From: Kingdonia uniflora
Taxonomy: Eukaryota; Streptophyta; Magnoliopsida; Ranunculales; Circaeasteraceae
Length of the DNA: 64,000 nt
NCBI GenBank assembly: GCA_014058105.1
Contig: JACGCM010001844.1
Span: forward strand, 868,001 to 932,000
Direction: 5' to 3'
Part shown: piece by piece, positions 43,708 to 55,371 of the stretch
Position numbering within the stretch: position 1 is the first letter of the stretch
How the letters are laid out: every line of letters begins with the position of its first letter
Made by a program: the position numbers and the translations under genes
The notes under the pieces: generated by a model
The model's database searches: none
Seen by the model: only the letters and a program-made list of their open reading frames with translations
Told to the model about the DNA's origin: nothing

Positions 43708-44415
43708 TGTTATGGTATAAACTCGAATCGTGTTCGAGGAAGTTCATTAGAGCTTGTGGGACGAGCGAGAATCGAAGACGGATTAAAAAAAAAGGTTTTT
43801 ATAAAGTTTTGTTCGAATAGACTATTTGTCTGTTCGAACAGAAGAGGCAAAGATTTGATCTTTCGAATAGACTTTTCTGCTTATTTAAATAAAAGGTAAG
43901 TCGTTTGAATAAGACAAGAAGTCGTTCGAATAAGATTTTGTTTGTTCGAATAGACTTTTGTTTATTCAAACAAAACAACAATACCCACTTTGTTCAAATA
44001 GACTGAGAGTCTGCTTGAATAGACTTCGATAAGTCAATTTTTGAAGTTTGTTATGGAGGCTTTAGTGTGTCTCGTGATCCGTACTTTGAGTCCATCTTTA
44101 TGTAATGACTTCTCATGTTTATAAGGAAGTCTTAGGTAATTTTGTTAGCCTATCTTGGCTAACTTAATTCTAGAGAGACCTAGAATTTGAGGGACTCTAT
44201 TAAAGCTTGAGAAGCTTAGAAAGATCATTATAACCCATTTGATTAACATAGTAGATTGTTCAAAGAGTGGTTTTTTGTCAGTAAGGGTTTTCTACTTCCC
44301 TCCTTTAAGAATTTTTATGTCGTTATTGTTTTTGCTTGGTTGATTCTTCTATTAGGGATTATTTCACGAATCGTTCTTATCGTAGAAAAGAGAGTAGCTA
44401 CCTTGATTCTCAACA
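43708..44415 (+). repeat. 5' LTR of CoC
   Basis: 708 bp, TGTTATGG...CTCAACA. A TTCGAA-rich cluster lies at 43,810-43,975. Its end is fixed by the adjacent primer site. Confidence 0.88.
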
Positions 44416-44417
44416 AT

Positions 44418-44429
44418 TGGCATCAGAGC
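44418..44429 (+). other. Primer-binding site of CoC
   Basis: TGGCATCAGAGC, a near match to the initiator-Met tRNA site. Confidence 0.9.
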
Positions 44430-44460
44430 AAGTGTTATAGGGCTGGTGTGGTAAAAAGTG

Positions 44461-45220
44461 ATGGCCGATCAGGAAAAGTTGAAGATCATAAAGTTTAATG
44501 GATCAAATTTTAGAGTGCAGAAGATACAGATAAAAGATTACCTCTATCATAAGGATCTTAATTTACCTCTAGGTAGAGATGAGATGATGCCAGCAGAATA
44601 TGATATTGTTAAATGGGCGTTATTGGATAGCAAGGCGCTTGGAACCGTTAGGTTCGCGCTGTCATCTCAGATTCTACACATGATCTCCAAAGTTACGACA
44701 ACAAAAGATTTTATGGAGACGTTGTCCGCTATGTACTTGGAATCATCCGGGGCAAACAAAGTACATTTTTTATGGCACTTGTTTCCTCTGAAGATGAAGG
44801 ATAATGGTAGTGTACAAGCTCATATCAGTGAGTTTAATACTATACATGCTCAACTGGAATCTGTTAAAATTACTTTTACTGAGGAGGTGAGAGCGTGGGC
44901 TCTATTAGGGCAGATGCCTGAGAGCTGGGAAGGGTTCATTACAATTATTAGCAACTCATCGGACAAGAAAGAAATCAAATTTGATACTATAGTCTCGTTG
45001 ATTATGAGTGAAGATAATAGGCGTAAAACATCTAAACCCTCTTAGAGTTCAAACAGTAGAATGTTGAACGTCAAGGAAAGAGGGAGGTCTTACAGAAAAG
45101 GGCCAAAATTTGGAAGAGGTTGATCATAGTCAAGAGGAAAGTCTAAGCCGCCTGGTGCGTGTTGGACTTGTAGAAAGAAGGGTCACTTCAGGCGAGATTG
45201 TAGCTCTTCTTCTTCTAAGA
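44461..45220 (+). pseudogene. Gag of CoC
   Basis: The ATG at 44,461 starts MADQEKLKIIKFNGSNF, a Tnt1-like Gag start. The frame is open to 45,045 and includes LWHLFPLKMKDNGSVQAHISE. After a stop, the same protein continues to the knuckle CWTCRKKGHFRRDC (CX2CX4HX4C, 45,163-45,204). It packages the genomic RNA. Confidence 0.86.
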
Positions 45221-45229
45221 AGATTAAAG

Positions 45230-45640
45230 ATGAAGAGAAAGACACAATGAACCTTACTGAGAAGGTTAGTTCTGACGAGGCTCTACTACTATCATGTGAT
45301 GATGTGAATGAATCTTGGATAATTGATTCGGATGACTCTTTCTATGCTACTGCGAACGTAGGTTTTCTAACTAATATGTTAAAGGCGACTTTGGTATTGT
45401 CTTTCTTGCAGATAAGAGTACATACAATATTACTGGAAAGGGAAATGCTAGGTTGTTGTTGCCTTCAGGGGGAACGTTGGTTTTACAGAATGTGTAACTT
45501 GTACCTAAATTGGGGAGTAACCTTATATCGGTTAGCAAATTGGTGGATGATGGCAGATATGTGAATACCTTTGGTGTAACCTTTTTGAAGGTTACAAAGG
45601 GAGCTGTGTTAGTAGCTTGAGGCTTACGACAAGGAACATT
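45230..45640 (+). pseudogene. Protease region of CoC, active site altered
   Basis: The Copia protease site reads SWIIDSDDSFYAT (about 45,313-45,352) where the family has WIIDSGAS. Asp is kept but the Gly of D-S-G is Asp, so activity is doubtful. The following part is in other frames. Confidence 0.75.
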
Positions 45641-46710
45641 GTATACAACGCAGAGTACAATTTCTACTATTTGCTCGGCTACTCCGGGGATTGATACAAG
45701 TATGTGGCACAAACGGCTTAGTCACATGAGTAAAAATGTGGTAAAGATAATGGTAATAAAGGGAAAGCTAGAGGGTCTTACTGTGGTTAATCACAAGTTT
45801 TGTAAAGAGTGTATTATTGCGAAGTAGAAGAAGGTCAGTTTCAAATTATCTGGAAGATCAAGGAAACCTAGAAAGTTGTATCTTGTACACACGGATGTTT
45901 GGGGGCCAACCAAAGTGTCTTATCTTTGTGGTTCTCATTATTACGTTACTTTTATCGATGATGTTACTCGTAAACTGTAGGTCTACTTCGTAAAGAATAA
46001 ATCAAATATATTTGATAAATCAAGAGGTGAAGGCTCTAGCTGAAAATGAAACTGGTTTGAAACTAAAGTGTCTCAGGTCAGATAACGGGGGCAGATACTG
46101 CAGTGACGAATTTGAAGACTTTTGTGCATCAAACGGGATTAGGAGACAAAAGACTATTTAGGAAACACCGCAACAAAATAGTGTTGCAGAACGCATAAAC
46201 CGAACAATAAACGAAAGAGCGAGGAGTATGAGACTCAATACTGGATTACCAAACAGCTTTTGGGCAGATGCGGTTAATACGGCGGCGTACTTGATTAACA
46301 CAGGGCCTTCAACGGCTTTTGATTTTGGACTTCCCGAAGAAGCATGGACCAGTAAAGAGGTAAACCTTAATTACTTGTGTATTTTCAGTTGTACCTCATA
46401 TGTGCTTAATAATTCAGATATAAGGACAAAGTTAGATGCAAAGTCGACGAAGTATATATTTATTAGATACGGTGGTGATGAGTTTGGATACCAGTTTTGG
46501 GAAATGAAGAATCGAAAAGTTATCCGGAGCCGTAAGGTTACATTCAATGAGGAAGTCTTGTATAAGATTTCAAAGTACCTAGTAAAAGGAGTCAAAGTGA
46601 AGCAACAGAAAGTATCGACATTGAAGATGATGAACCCTCTCGAGAGGTTGCTGAAGAAGTCGTTGTTGAGTCCGATGCACCGAATCAAAACGTGGAACCT
46701 AATGATCTAG
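45641..46710 (+). pseudogene. Integrase of CoC
   Basis: Pre-integrase segment MWHKRLSHMSKNVVKI...CKECIIAK (45,702-45,824). The core has HTDVWGP (first Asp, near 45,893), [10 protein letters not shown] (second Asp, near 46,083) and QQNSVAERINRTI (Glu, near 46,189). The C-terminal part LPNSFWADAVNTAAYLIN and DFGLPEEAWTSKE is at 46,241-46,360. Stops occur at 45,825, 45,978 and 46,159. Confidence 0.86.
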
Positions 46711-46849
46711 ACATTCCAATAGCACTTTGAAAGGAGCCGAGAGTTACAAGAATTTCGGCAAGGTACATTAATTCTTTAAATTACTTGTTACTTACAGATG
46801 GTGGTGAACCTGAAAGTTAAAAGGAGGCTTTAGATGTGGAAGCCAATAG

Positions 46850-47540
46850 CAAGTGGGAGCTTGTTATGGATGATGAAATGCAGTCATTATTAGTTAATTG
46901 AACTTAGAATTTAGTTCAGTTACCGAAAGGGAAGAGAGCATTGTACAACAAGTGGGTATACAGACTAAAGCAAGAATTTGATGGTTTAAGGAGATTCAAG
47001 GCTAGACTTGTGGTGAAGGGCTTTTAGCAGAAAGAAGGCATTGATTTCGATGAGATTTTTGCTCCTGTTGTGAAGATGTTTACTATTTGAGTTGTGGTGA
47101 ATATAGTTGTAGTTGAAGATTTGCATCTTGAGCAACTAGATGTCAAGATAGCATTTCTTTACGGTAACCTTGATAAAGAAATTTATATGAAGCAACCAGA
47201 AGGGTATTCAGTTAAAGGGAAAGGAGATCTTGTATGTAGGCTCACGAAGAGCTTATGTAGCTTGAAACAAGCGCTGAGACAGTGGTATTTGAAGTTCAAA
47301 CAATTCATGTCCAGAAATGGTTATTCAAAAAGTAATGCAGATTACTATTATTTTATCAAGAATACGGGGAACTCGTATATTATTCTACTTCTATATGTAG
47401 ATGATATGTTGGTAGCAAGTGCTGACATGGGAGAAATTTTCAAGCAGAAGGAAGAGTTATCCCAGGAGTTCTCTATGAAGGAATTTGGTGCGGCGAAACA
47501 AGTTCTTGGCATGCGTGTTACAAGGGACAGAAAGCAATGA
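46850..47540 (+). pseudogene. Reverse transcriptase of CoC
   Basis: KWVYRLKQEFDGLRRFKARL leads into the catalytic domain, with LDVKIAFLYGNLDKEIYMKQPEGY (family LDVKTAFLHG) and LLLYVDDMLVAS (YVDD intact at about 47,395-47,406). Stops lie at about 47,026 and 47,089. Confidence 0.88.
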
Positions 47541-48350
47541 GAATTGAAGTTATCTCAAGCTGAGTACATCGGCAAAGGACTTAAGCGGCTCAATATAGAT
47601 GGTTCTAAGGTTGCTAGTACACCATTGGGAGGTCACTTCAAATTATCAAAGGATTGTTATTCGAAGACGCAGAAGGATCGTGATGAGATGCAGAAGGTTC
47701 CTTATCAATCTACGGTTAGTAGCCAAATGTATGCTATGATTTCTACAAGACCAGATATTACCCAAGCAGTGGGAGTTGTTAGTAGGTATATGAGTAATCC
47801 AGGCAAGGAGTATTAGAGAGCTGTGACATGGATACTGAGGTATCTAAAGGGGCCTCAAGATATGGCATTATGTTATGGGAGTTCTCAGATATGCTTACAG
47901 GGTTTTGTTGATTCTGATATGGTGGGTGACATTGATAGGCAGAAGAACACTAGTGGTTTCGCTTTTACATTAGGAAGCGGTGTAGGTACATGTGTTTCTA
48001 GGTTACAAAAGATTATAGCTTTGTCTATGATGGAGGCGAAATATGTTGCAGCTACTAAAGCGTGCAAGGATATGGTTTGGCTGAAAGGGTTGATAAAAGA
48101 GCTTGGCAGAGAATAATTTTCTCCTAAGTTGTATAGTGATAGTCAAAGCGCTATACACTTAGTGAAGATTTCAGCTTTTCGCTCTAGGACCAAGCATATT
48201 GATATTTGGCATCACTATATTCGCTCGTTCCTCGAGGACGGTGTGTTAAATCTTATGAAGACTCACACTGATGTGAATCTGGCCGATATGTTTACGAAGG
48301 TGGTGACTTTTCAGAAATTAACGACATGTACAACTTCTGTGAGTCTTTAA
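47541..48350 (+). pseudogene. RNase H of CoC
   Basis: RPDITQAVGVVSRYMSNPGK (connector), then FVDSDMVGDIDRQKNTSGF, ALSMMEAKYVAATKACKD, LYSDSQSAIHL and DVNLADMFTKVV, the full series of Copia RNase H motifs. Stops at 47,814 and 48,114 interrupt. Confidence 0.88.
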
Positions 48351-48428
48351 GATTGAAGGTGCGGGTAGCGCGAGCCTTCATTTGAAGATCTGAAGATAGG
48401 TTGCAGGATTCAATTTCAAGTGGGAGAT

Positions 48429-49116
48429 TGTTATGATATGTACTCGAATCGTGTTCGAGGAAGTTCATTGAAGCTCGTGGGACGAGCGAGGATTGAAGAT
48501 GGTTTTAAAAAAAGGTTTTTTCAAAGTTCTGTTCGAATAGATTATTTATCTATTCGAACAAAAGAGGCAGAGGTTTGATAGTTCGAATAAACTTTTTTAT
48601 TTATTCCAATAAAAGGTAAGTCGTTCGAACGTTACAAGAAGTCGCTCGAACGAGATTTTGTATGTTCAGTAAAATACCTCAGAACCCACATTATTCGAAT
48701 AAACTGAGAGTCTATTCAAACAGACTTTAGTAAGTCAATTTTAAAAGTTTGTTCTGGAGGTATTGGTATGTCTCGTGATCCGTACTTTGAGTCCATCTTT
48801 ATGCAATGACTTCCCATGTTTATAAGGGAGTCTTAAGTTATTTTGTTAGCATGTCTTGGCGAGTTTAATTCTAGAGAGACCTAGAATTTGTGAGACTCCA
48901 TTATACCTTGAGAAGCTTGGAAAGATCATTGTAACCCATTTGATTAACATAGTAAATTGTTCGGAGAGTGATTTTTTATCTGCAAGGGTTTTCCACTACC
49001 CTCCTCTGGGAATTCTTGTATCGTTATTGTTCTTGTTTGCTTAATTTTTCTATTAGGGCTTATTTTGTAAATCGTTCTTGTCGTAGAAGAGATAGTAGAT
49101 ACCTCGATTCTCAACA
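48429..49116 (+). repeat. 3' LTR of CoC
   Basis: 688 bp, preceded by the purine tract GTGGGAGAT, starts TGTTATGATATG and ends CTCAACA. TTCGAA motifs lie at 48,530-48,710. Confidence 0.88.
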
Positions 49117-51171
49117 TTACCAAAAGAGCCCTTCCATGTGTCAATCTCGAGGTGTCCACAACTCATCCTGACCCCTCTTTGCCTCTTGACATAAGGCAGA
49201 CTTGTCCAAAGTGGTAAAAACACCGCCCCGGTTTAATAGAGAGATTGTGAGCTAGCACCAAGTCAGATATCTAGATGAAATCGAGAATTTTTCAAATTGG
49301 AGATAAATTTACCATAATTATTGTAATGAGCAACCCAATGAACACCAACATTTCCCCCAAATCTGACAGAAACCCTAGATGCAATAACAGATCCGTAGAG
49401 AGAGTGCAGCATCATATCCAGAATTAGAGAGATGGAGAAAGAATTAATGAGTGAAATCAAATAGAGTAAAGGATAAAGAGAGAACAGTTAGAGGTGAGGG
49501 TTTGTGACTTAGAGGAAGAATGGAAGAAAGACGTGGGATGAGGTGGTTTTAGAACATAAGAGAGAGAGAAAAAAAAAGTTTTAAGAATGAAAGAGAGGTG
49601 ATGACTAAACTACCCTTGACTTCGTTTAGTATTACTAAAATTTAAATAAATCTCGTCCGTCCATCTTGCTCATTTCAACAAATCTCCATAAAATAATATT
49701 AAATCACAACCCCTCTTTGTCTGGGGGACAATGGCAAACTTGTCTATTTGAAAAACACCGTTCTCTAATGTATAATAGATTATTTTTACCCAAATGGTAT
49801 TAATATTGTATTTTTTAAAAGCTTGTTACTAATTAACATTTCATAGTTAGTACAAACTTTCATGAGATGTATTTTTGGTACGTACTTAGTTCATACAATA
49901 TATTTTACTTATCTTTTTATGCAAGGGTTAAATTGACAGGAGTTTCATATTCCTTCTTGATATTTTAGGAGAAATAATGCTACATTATGTTGATGTTTTG
50001 TGTCGATGGTGGTGAATTCCGAAACCTTTAGATTTTCTTTCTTGATAAACAAACTATATCATTGATTTTTGCGGTTTTACAACCTTAGATTACTAAAACA
50101 CAAGACAAAAACCAATTGCTAGTCTCGTTTGGAAATGAACGACGCTCAATTTTAGCATTGTCTACAAGATCGAATTTTTACCGTTATCACAAAACATAGA
50201 CAAAATGTATCATGTCATAACATTCATTCCAAACAAGTTACTAGGGCCATCTTCATTTGCTCTTGTTTCGTCTGCATCTTCAGCATCAGAATTGTTCCTT
50301 CAGAACTCATATGTAAATCATCTATGTTTTTGGGGTTGACATCATCTCCAACATTGTGAACTAAAATCTCATGTTCTATCTCCTCAACTAGCTAGTTGGC
50401 TGAGGCCCAGCTGATTTAAAAACCCCTATACCTTTATTAGTGGTAGTCCTCTTCTTTGGTACTCGTGGACGATTGTTATAATTTTGATGAAATGGATATT
50501 CTTTCTCCGTGGCTCGTTTTCATCAAGGAGGCAACCTCTTTCCCATGTTACACCTGTGATAGTCAAGCATGACAATAATTTACAAGTTAAATAATGAACT
50601 GAAAATTGCCGATCGATACAGTTTTTGACATTTATATTACTTGAAATTGTCGAGTATATAAATTATCGATGGTTTTCGCTGAATGAAAATCAAATATTGT
50701 TGACCCATTATGTAAACTATGATGCTACAATCTGGGTAAAAAAATCAAACTCACAATAAATAATTTCCTCACAATCAAACAGAGTAAATCTTAACAACCA
50801 AGTCGAAAACATAAAAAATAACAAAATAAAATTGGAGACATTACTACAACAAGAGTTCAAACAAAATCATTGAATATGGTATCATAATTGAAAACAAAAA
50901 CAAGTACTTCGGTATATTAACCCTAGAAAGCATTTTTATAAGAAATTCTGTTAAATTAGGTCAAATTAACACTCTCAATTTGGTGAAATGCTCCAATTTT
51001 TGGTCAAAAATGGTTGAAAGTTACCTGATTTATACAAAAAAATAAGCAAAAGTCAATAAATTGTCTCAACATCGATTTACTTACGCTGATATTTAAATTA
51101 TAATGAGGGTTATTAGAACTAGAGGGTCCATCTCATAACCAATGGGCTATGAGAAGAGTAGCCCCATGATC
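49117..51171. other. Host spacer between CoC and the Harbinger element
   Basis: No certain gene. A minus-strand frame (49,460-49,263) follows a CT-rich leader-like tract; it contains MMLHSLYGSVIASRVSV and HWVAHYNNYG before a GT, and could be a first exon. A diverged direct repeat of about 70 bp occurs at 49,171 and 49,708 (CCCCTCTTTG...AAAACACCG). The stretch 50,240-50,560 has decayed coding-like sequence on the minus strand (TRVPKKRTTTNK). The rest is AT-rich. Confidence 0.35.
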
Positions 51172-51174
51172 TTA
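51172..51174. repeat. TTA target duplication of the Harbinger element (left)
   Basis: TTA here and at 54,879-54,881. Three-bp TTA/TAA duplications are diagnostic of PIF/Harbinger. Confidence 0.85.
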
Positions 51175-51603
51175 GAACATCCACAACAGTAGGGTGGGTA
51201 AATTCACCCAAAAGCTAAGTGGATTCAATCCACCCCACAACAGTTAGCCAAAAGTTCAAGGTGAATATTAGCCACCGCAATTCTGAACTGTGGGGCACAA
51301 CTTACGTCAACGATCTAGCCACGTGTCAACATCCTAAACATTCAATCCAAACGCGCAGTTCAGAACTACGGGAAGGAAGAACCAATCAGAGTTTGCCACA
51401 TAATATTTTTTTTAATTAATGTCGCGCAGTTCAGAACTGTGCGACAAGAGCCTGCATGAAATAACTTTGAATTGCCACAATCCTTTCTTATTTCATAGTT
51501 ACTAAGTATTGCTACTTCAAGTTTCCTAAACCTAACTTATTTTTCAAGTTTCCTAACCTCCATCTTTTCCTAGTAATTCAAGGCCATTATCCAAAGATTA
51601 ACA

Positions 51604-52817
51604 ATGTCGGGAGAGCCTAGTCATGTTATTCCCAAAACAAGACGTAGGTTAAGCCCCAAAGTTAAACGAAGAGGGAAAGAATTGGTTACCAATATGTGGC
51701 CGTTACACCTCATAGAAAATGATCCCGCCCCAACCCTCAAAGATTTGCACCGGGTGCATATTCTCTCATACAATTTGGTCCATATTTCCATTGGATCGGA
51801 GGAATTACCGGTAAGCTTTTTGTGCAAAAAATTTGCATTATTAACGTTGTTTGCTAAATGTTCGACAAAATGCCCGAATGAAAATTTAATATGTTAATGT
51901 GTTATTTTTGCAGAACTGAGATGAAATACAATGTAGGGATTACTGGATAAGATATTTAACTGGTACCAATGGATTTCCAGGTATCTCACGTTAAAGAGGT
52001 TGGTCGACAATATGGCTTTTAAAGAGTTTTTATCGATTAAGGCGGGAAACTCTGATAACCGCTTAATTTATGCTCTCATGGAATGGTGGTAGCCTTCCAC
52101 CCATACATTTTACTTCCCTTGTGGGGAACTTGGTATTACGCCGTTAGACTTCATCATGCTAGCGTATACCATACGAGACATTCAAAAAAATATTAAAAAA
52201 AACCATTTACATTTGGGGAGGCTTACAAAGTTTTGGAGCATTGCCCAAAATAATCACAAATTAATCGCATCGGGCCCGGCCGTAACGTCGCTAGGAAGTC
52301 AAATTTTAATGATAGCCTAGGTACTTCTGGCACCGATCTCTCTACACCTACTTCCGACACTCCAAATATCGTAATTTTGGATGATTCTGCCGACATGAAT
52401 GCACCACTATATGTTTGTGGGGAAGTACGACCGGACGACCAAAAAAAATACAAGGCAAAAGAAGCGACAAAGTCAAGTATAGGTTTTTGGAGGAAGAAGA
52501 TGTTTGAGATGATGACAAACATGATGGTGGCATAGAATGCGAGAGACGAGCAGAAGAAAGAGGAAAAGAAAGCTAGAGCTAGAGCACAAGAGGGACAAAA
52601 GTTGGCTAGAGATGCAAAAAATCAAAGAAGGCGTGAAGCGGAGCTAACTAGAAATAAAGCCATCGAAGAAATACATTTGGTTAAGGTAATAACAACAAAC
52701 ACAACTAACCTACTACCAGCACAAAGTCGTTGGATGAAGAAGCAAATTAAACTTTATTCGAAGAAGTTGAAGGAGCAGTGTGCAAGTGATGATAACGTTT
52801 CTAGTAATGAAGATTAA
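51604..52817 (+). pseudogene. Chimeric Harbinger accessory gene: PMD-like fragment plus NAM-associated C-terminus
   Basis: The first part starts MSGEPSHVIPKTRRRL and contains LHRVHILSYNLVHISIG, then a clean donor (CCG|GTAAGC, 51,810) and acceptor (TTTTTGCAG, 51,914). It continues LKRLVDNMAFKEFLSI, YALMEWW and STHTFYFPCGELGITPLDF (near 52,105-52,155), a good match to the plant mobile domain (PMD, MAIL1/MAIN-type). From about 52,205 (TFGEAYKVLEHCPK) it switches to the standard Harbinger accessory protein with a Lys/Arg-rich coiled C-terminus (LARDAKNQRRREAELTRNK) to 52,817. The usual N-terminal Myb/SANT part was not found. Stops at about 51,918, 52,090 and 52,534 and frameshifts break it. Confidence 0.62.
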
Positions 52818-53023
52818 TGTAATCATTAGCGTTAATAGTAGTTCTTAAGTTCTATATCATTTCACTATTTGAATAAAATTATTATCAATCATAAGTATTC
52901 TGCAAAACATACTTTAATCAAGTAGAAAAAATACATTATAACTTCAACATAAAACTACAAACTTTGAAATAAAATATATTACTCCGCCCATTTTTAATTC
53001 CATAAATGCGCTACAAGTTCATT

Positions 53024-54297
53024 TCAAAATTGGAAATAAGCACCTTCATTTCTAATTTCATAAATCATTTTGATGTACTGTGCCATAGTGTTGATCACAT
53101 GGCTTGGATTTAACGTCTCCTTCCAAGTATCCATAAATTTTTTAAACTCGGGATCTATATCCACTTGCCCGATGTAAGTATGACGTTTATCTTTGACGAT
53201 CATGTTGTGCATGATTATACATGCGTACAAAACATTTGCTAAATTACTAGGCTTCCAAAATTGCGCACCGTGCGCCAATATTTCAAACCTAGCTTGTAAT
53301 ACCCCAAAAGCACGCTCTACGTCTTTCTGGCATGCTTCTTGTATCTTTGCAAAATATCTTTCGGCATCGTTGGACTAATTTCTTATGGTTTGAAATTATT
53401 TGTCATTTTGGATAGACTTTATCCGCTAAATAAAACCCCATAGTGTGTGGGACCGGGCCTATATTATAATTGCATGGCAGCGCAACTTAATTAAACAAGT
53501 TGTTGAAAAGCTACCCTTGATGCAAGACGTTCACGTCATTGTTAGAATCGGGCACCTCAAAGAATGCGTATCATATCCAAAGATCTTGCGATGCAACCGC
53601 TTCTAAAATCACCGTCGACATTTTCTTGCCCACCCGGTAAGACAATTCTTCCATTTCCAATGCATATAATCTAACTACCTAACATCATCGGGAAGCCTCG
53701 CAATCCATTCACTTCTAACAACTGTAATGTATCGTTTTCATCGGGAGATCTAACGTATTGAGCTTTGAATTGTGTTATAATTATTTTGTAAAAAAATTTA
53801 AAACTAAAATTACCCGTGGACTCCCCAATCCGAACGTATTCATCTTGGGCATCTGCGCTCGTACCATAACATAACATGTGAAGTGCGCACGTTATCTTTT
53901 GGTGCGATAATAAACCCATCGTCTTAGCGGCATTTTCTCTTTGAATAAAATAGGGGTTCAAAGAAATAATTTGATCATGAATACCTTGATACACACCTTC
54001 GCTTATACGGAATCGACGATGAAATGGGATACATTTGAAGACTGGGTTGGCACAAAAATAATCTCGATTAAGGCTAAACTTACCCAATTTATAATCACGG
54101 CCTTTCCGCTTGTCAATCATTCCCATTTTACTACCCTCCCCCCAGCCTCCGTGATGATGTCGTCTATTGTTCATTTTTTCCGCTTCTCACATCTCCATGA
54201 GAATCTTGTTATACTCCTGCATCATCATAATCTGATGTCGAAAGAGCTCTTCGCTTGCGGACGATGATGATAAGGATGAGAGTGATGGGCCAGACAT
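53024..54297 (-). pseudogene. Harbinger transposase
   Basis: The start is probably the ATG at 54,297 (MSGPSLSSLSSSSASEELF). The N-terminal helix-turn-helix region includes DYFCANPVF, FRISEGVYQGIHDQII and YGTSADAQDEYVRIGEST. The start of the DDE nuclease domain follows (GFPMMLGS, then DYMHWKWKNC near 53,660). The C-terminal part has NVLYACIIMHNMIVKDK (53,230). The central DDE region 53,280-53,660 is frame-broken. It cuts and pastes the element in the nucleus; this copy is inactive. Confidence 0.88.
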
Positions 54298-54882
54298 GAT
54301 TGGGCGAAATTGATAACAAGAGAATAAAGTAGAGTTTAGAAGATTAAGATAATAAAGTGTAGAAGAGTAAGAGAATAGAGTATACAAGATGAATGGCTTT
54401 TATAGATTAAAAAAACTAGCCGTTGAGCTTCTTGTCAAACAAGTTTGGTAAAAAAAATAGTCGTTAAACTTTTTGTCAAACAAGTTTGGCCAAGGAACTA
54501 GCCGTTGAGCCGCTTGCCAAACAAGTTTGCCCAAAAATATAGCCGTTGAGCTTCTTGTTTAACAAGTATGCTCAAAACTATAGGCCTTCTGATCACCAAA
54601 AAAAGGCCAAATATGGAGAGGGGAAGAATAAAATTTGTATGCAAGCTCTAGCCGCATAATTCTGAACTGCACGGTATGAACTAGCCACTAGCCATCTTTG
54701 AATCACAACCGTCCACGTGTCTCCATCATGAGCGTACAATGTATGCACAGTTCTGAAGTGTGGGGCATCAATCCACCAAAAATCCACCTAGCTGTTGTGG
54801 GTAGATTCAAGGTGGAGCAAGGTGAAGGATGCAATCCACCTTGCCGCATCATCCTTCACCTAGCTGCTGCAGATGTTCTTAT

Positions 54883-55002
54883 ATTTTGAGATGCAACCTG
54901 CAAGGCTATGTGTGTTCGATGTGGGACTATATATCTCAACAAGGGTTGGTCGTGTTTTTCAATAGAAGCCGTGAATGAGAGAATCGTTTTTATAGTCTAA
55001 AG
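54883..55002. other. Short host strip between Harbinger and LINE with snRNA-type promoter motif
   Basis: On the minus strand AGTCCCACATCG (54,928-54,917) matches the plant snRNA upstream sequence element, and TATAA lies 33 nt further on (54,883-54,879), the spacing reported for Pol II snRNA genes. The downstream side is separated by the Harbinger insertion. No snRNA sequence is recognisable beyond it. Confidence 0.35.
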
Positions 55003-55014
55003 AGGCAACGGAGT

Positions 55015-55371
55015 CCACCTTTTTCCCTTCTCCTCTCCCTTTTCCCTTCTCCCTTCTCCCTTCTCCCTTTTCTCCCCATTCCCCTCCCTCCCTCCACGAA
55101 CAACCCCACCCACCTTATATCCTACCCACTGCCTCTTCAGCCTCCACCGCTCCTCTCGACAACCCCCTCTCTCTCCCCCACCCCATCTTTCAGCATTTCA
55201 CGCTTTCTCCCTTCTCTCCTTTTCTCTTCCACCACAAACCAAAAACCTAAACTCCATGCAAAACTCAAACCACACACCGAACCACAAACCCAACTGCCAT
55301 AACCCTAAATGGTCCCATACTTTCTCTCCCATTTTTTTCTCCCTGCCAATCTCTCCCTCCTTCAGTCACCG
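55015..55371 (+). other. 5' UTR of the LINE, pyrimidine-rich
   Basis: A long C/T tract (repeated CCCTTCTCC-type units, 55,020-55,100) followed by a CT-rich leader. A pyrimidine-rich 5' end fits an internal LINE promoter or UTR. Confidence 0.6.

Larger units (their letters stand above)
43708..49116 (+). mobile_element. Copia LTR retrotransposon CoC (Tork/Tnt1-like)
   Basis: LTRs at 43,708-44,415 and 48,429-49,116 bound a plus-strand Met-tRNA primer site, gag, protease, integrase, RT, RNase H and polypurine tract. Flanks TTACT (left) and TTACC (right) fit a 5-bp duplication with one change. Order and motifs fit the Tork lineage. Stops and an altered protease active site make it non-autonomous. 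Confidence 0.9.
51175..54878. mobile_element. PIF/Harbinger DNA transposon
   Basis: Ends are inverted: GAACATCCACAACAG at the left, and GAACATCTGCAGCAG read from the right (12 of 15 match), between TTA duplications. The 3.7 kb interior has a plus-strand accessory gene (51,604-52,817) and a convergent minus-strand transposase (54,297-53,024), the usual two-gene design. Palindromic AGTTCNGAACT-type motifs sit near both ends. Both genes carry stops. Confidence 0.9.

Noticed and set aside
54917..54928. An snRNA gene on the minus strand
   Set aside because: Only promoter-like motifs are present; the downstream sequence does not resemble any spliceosomal RNA I know.
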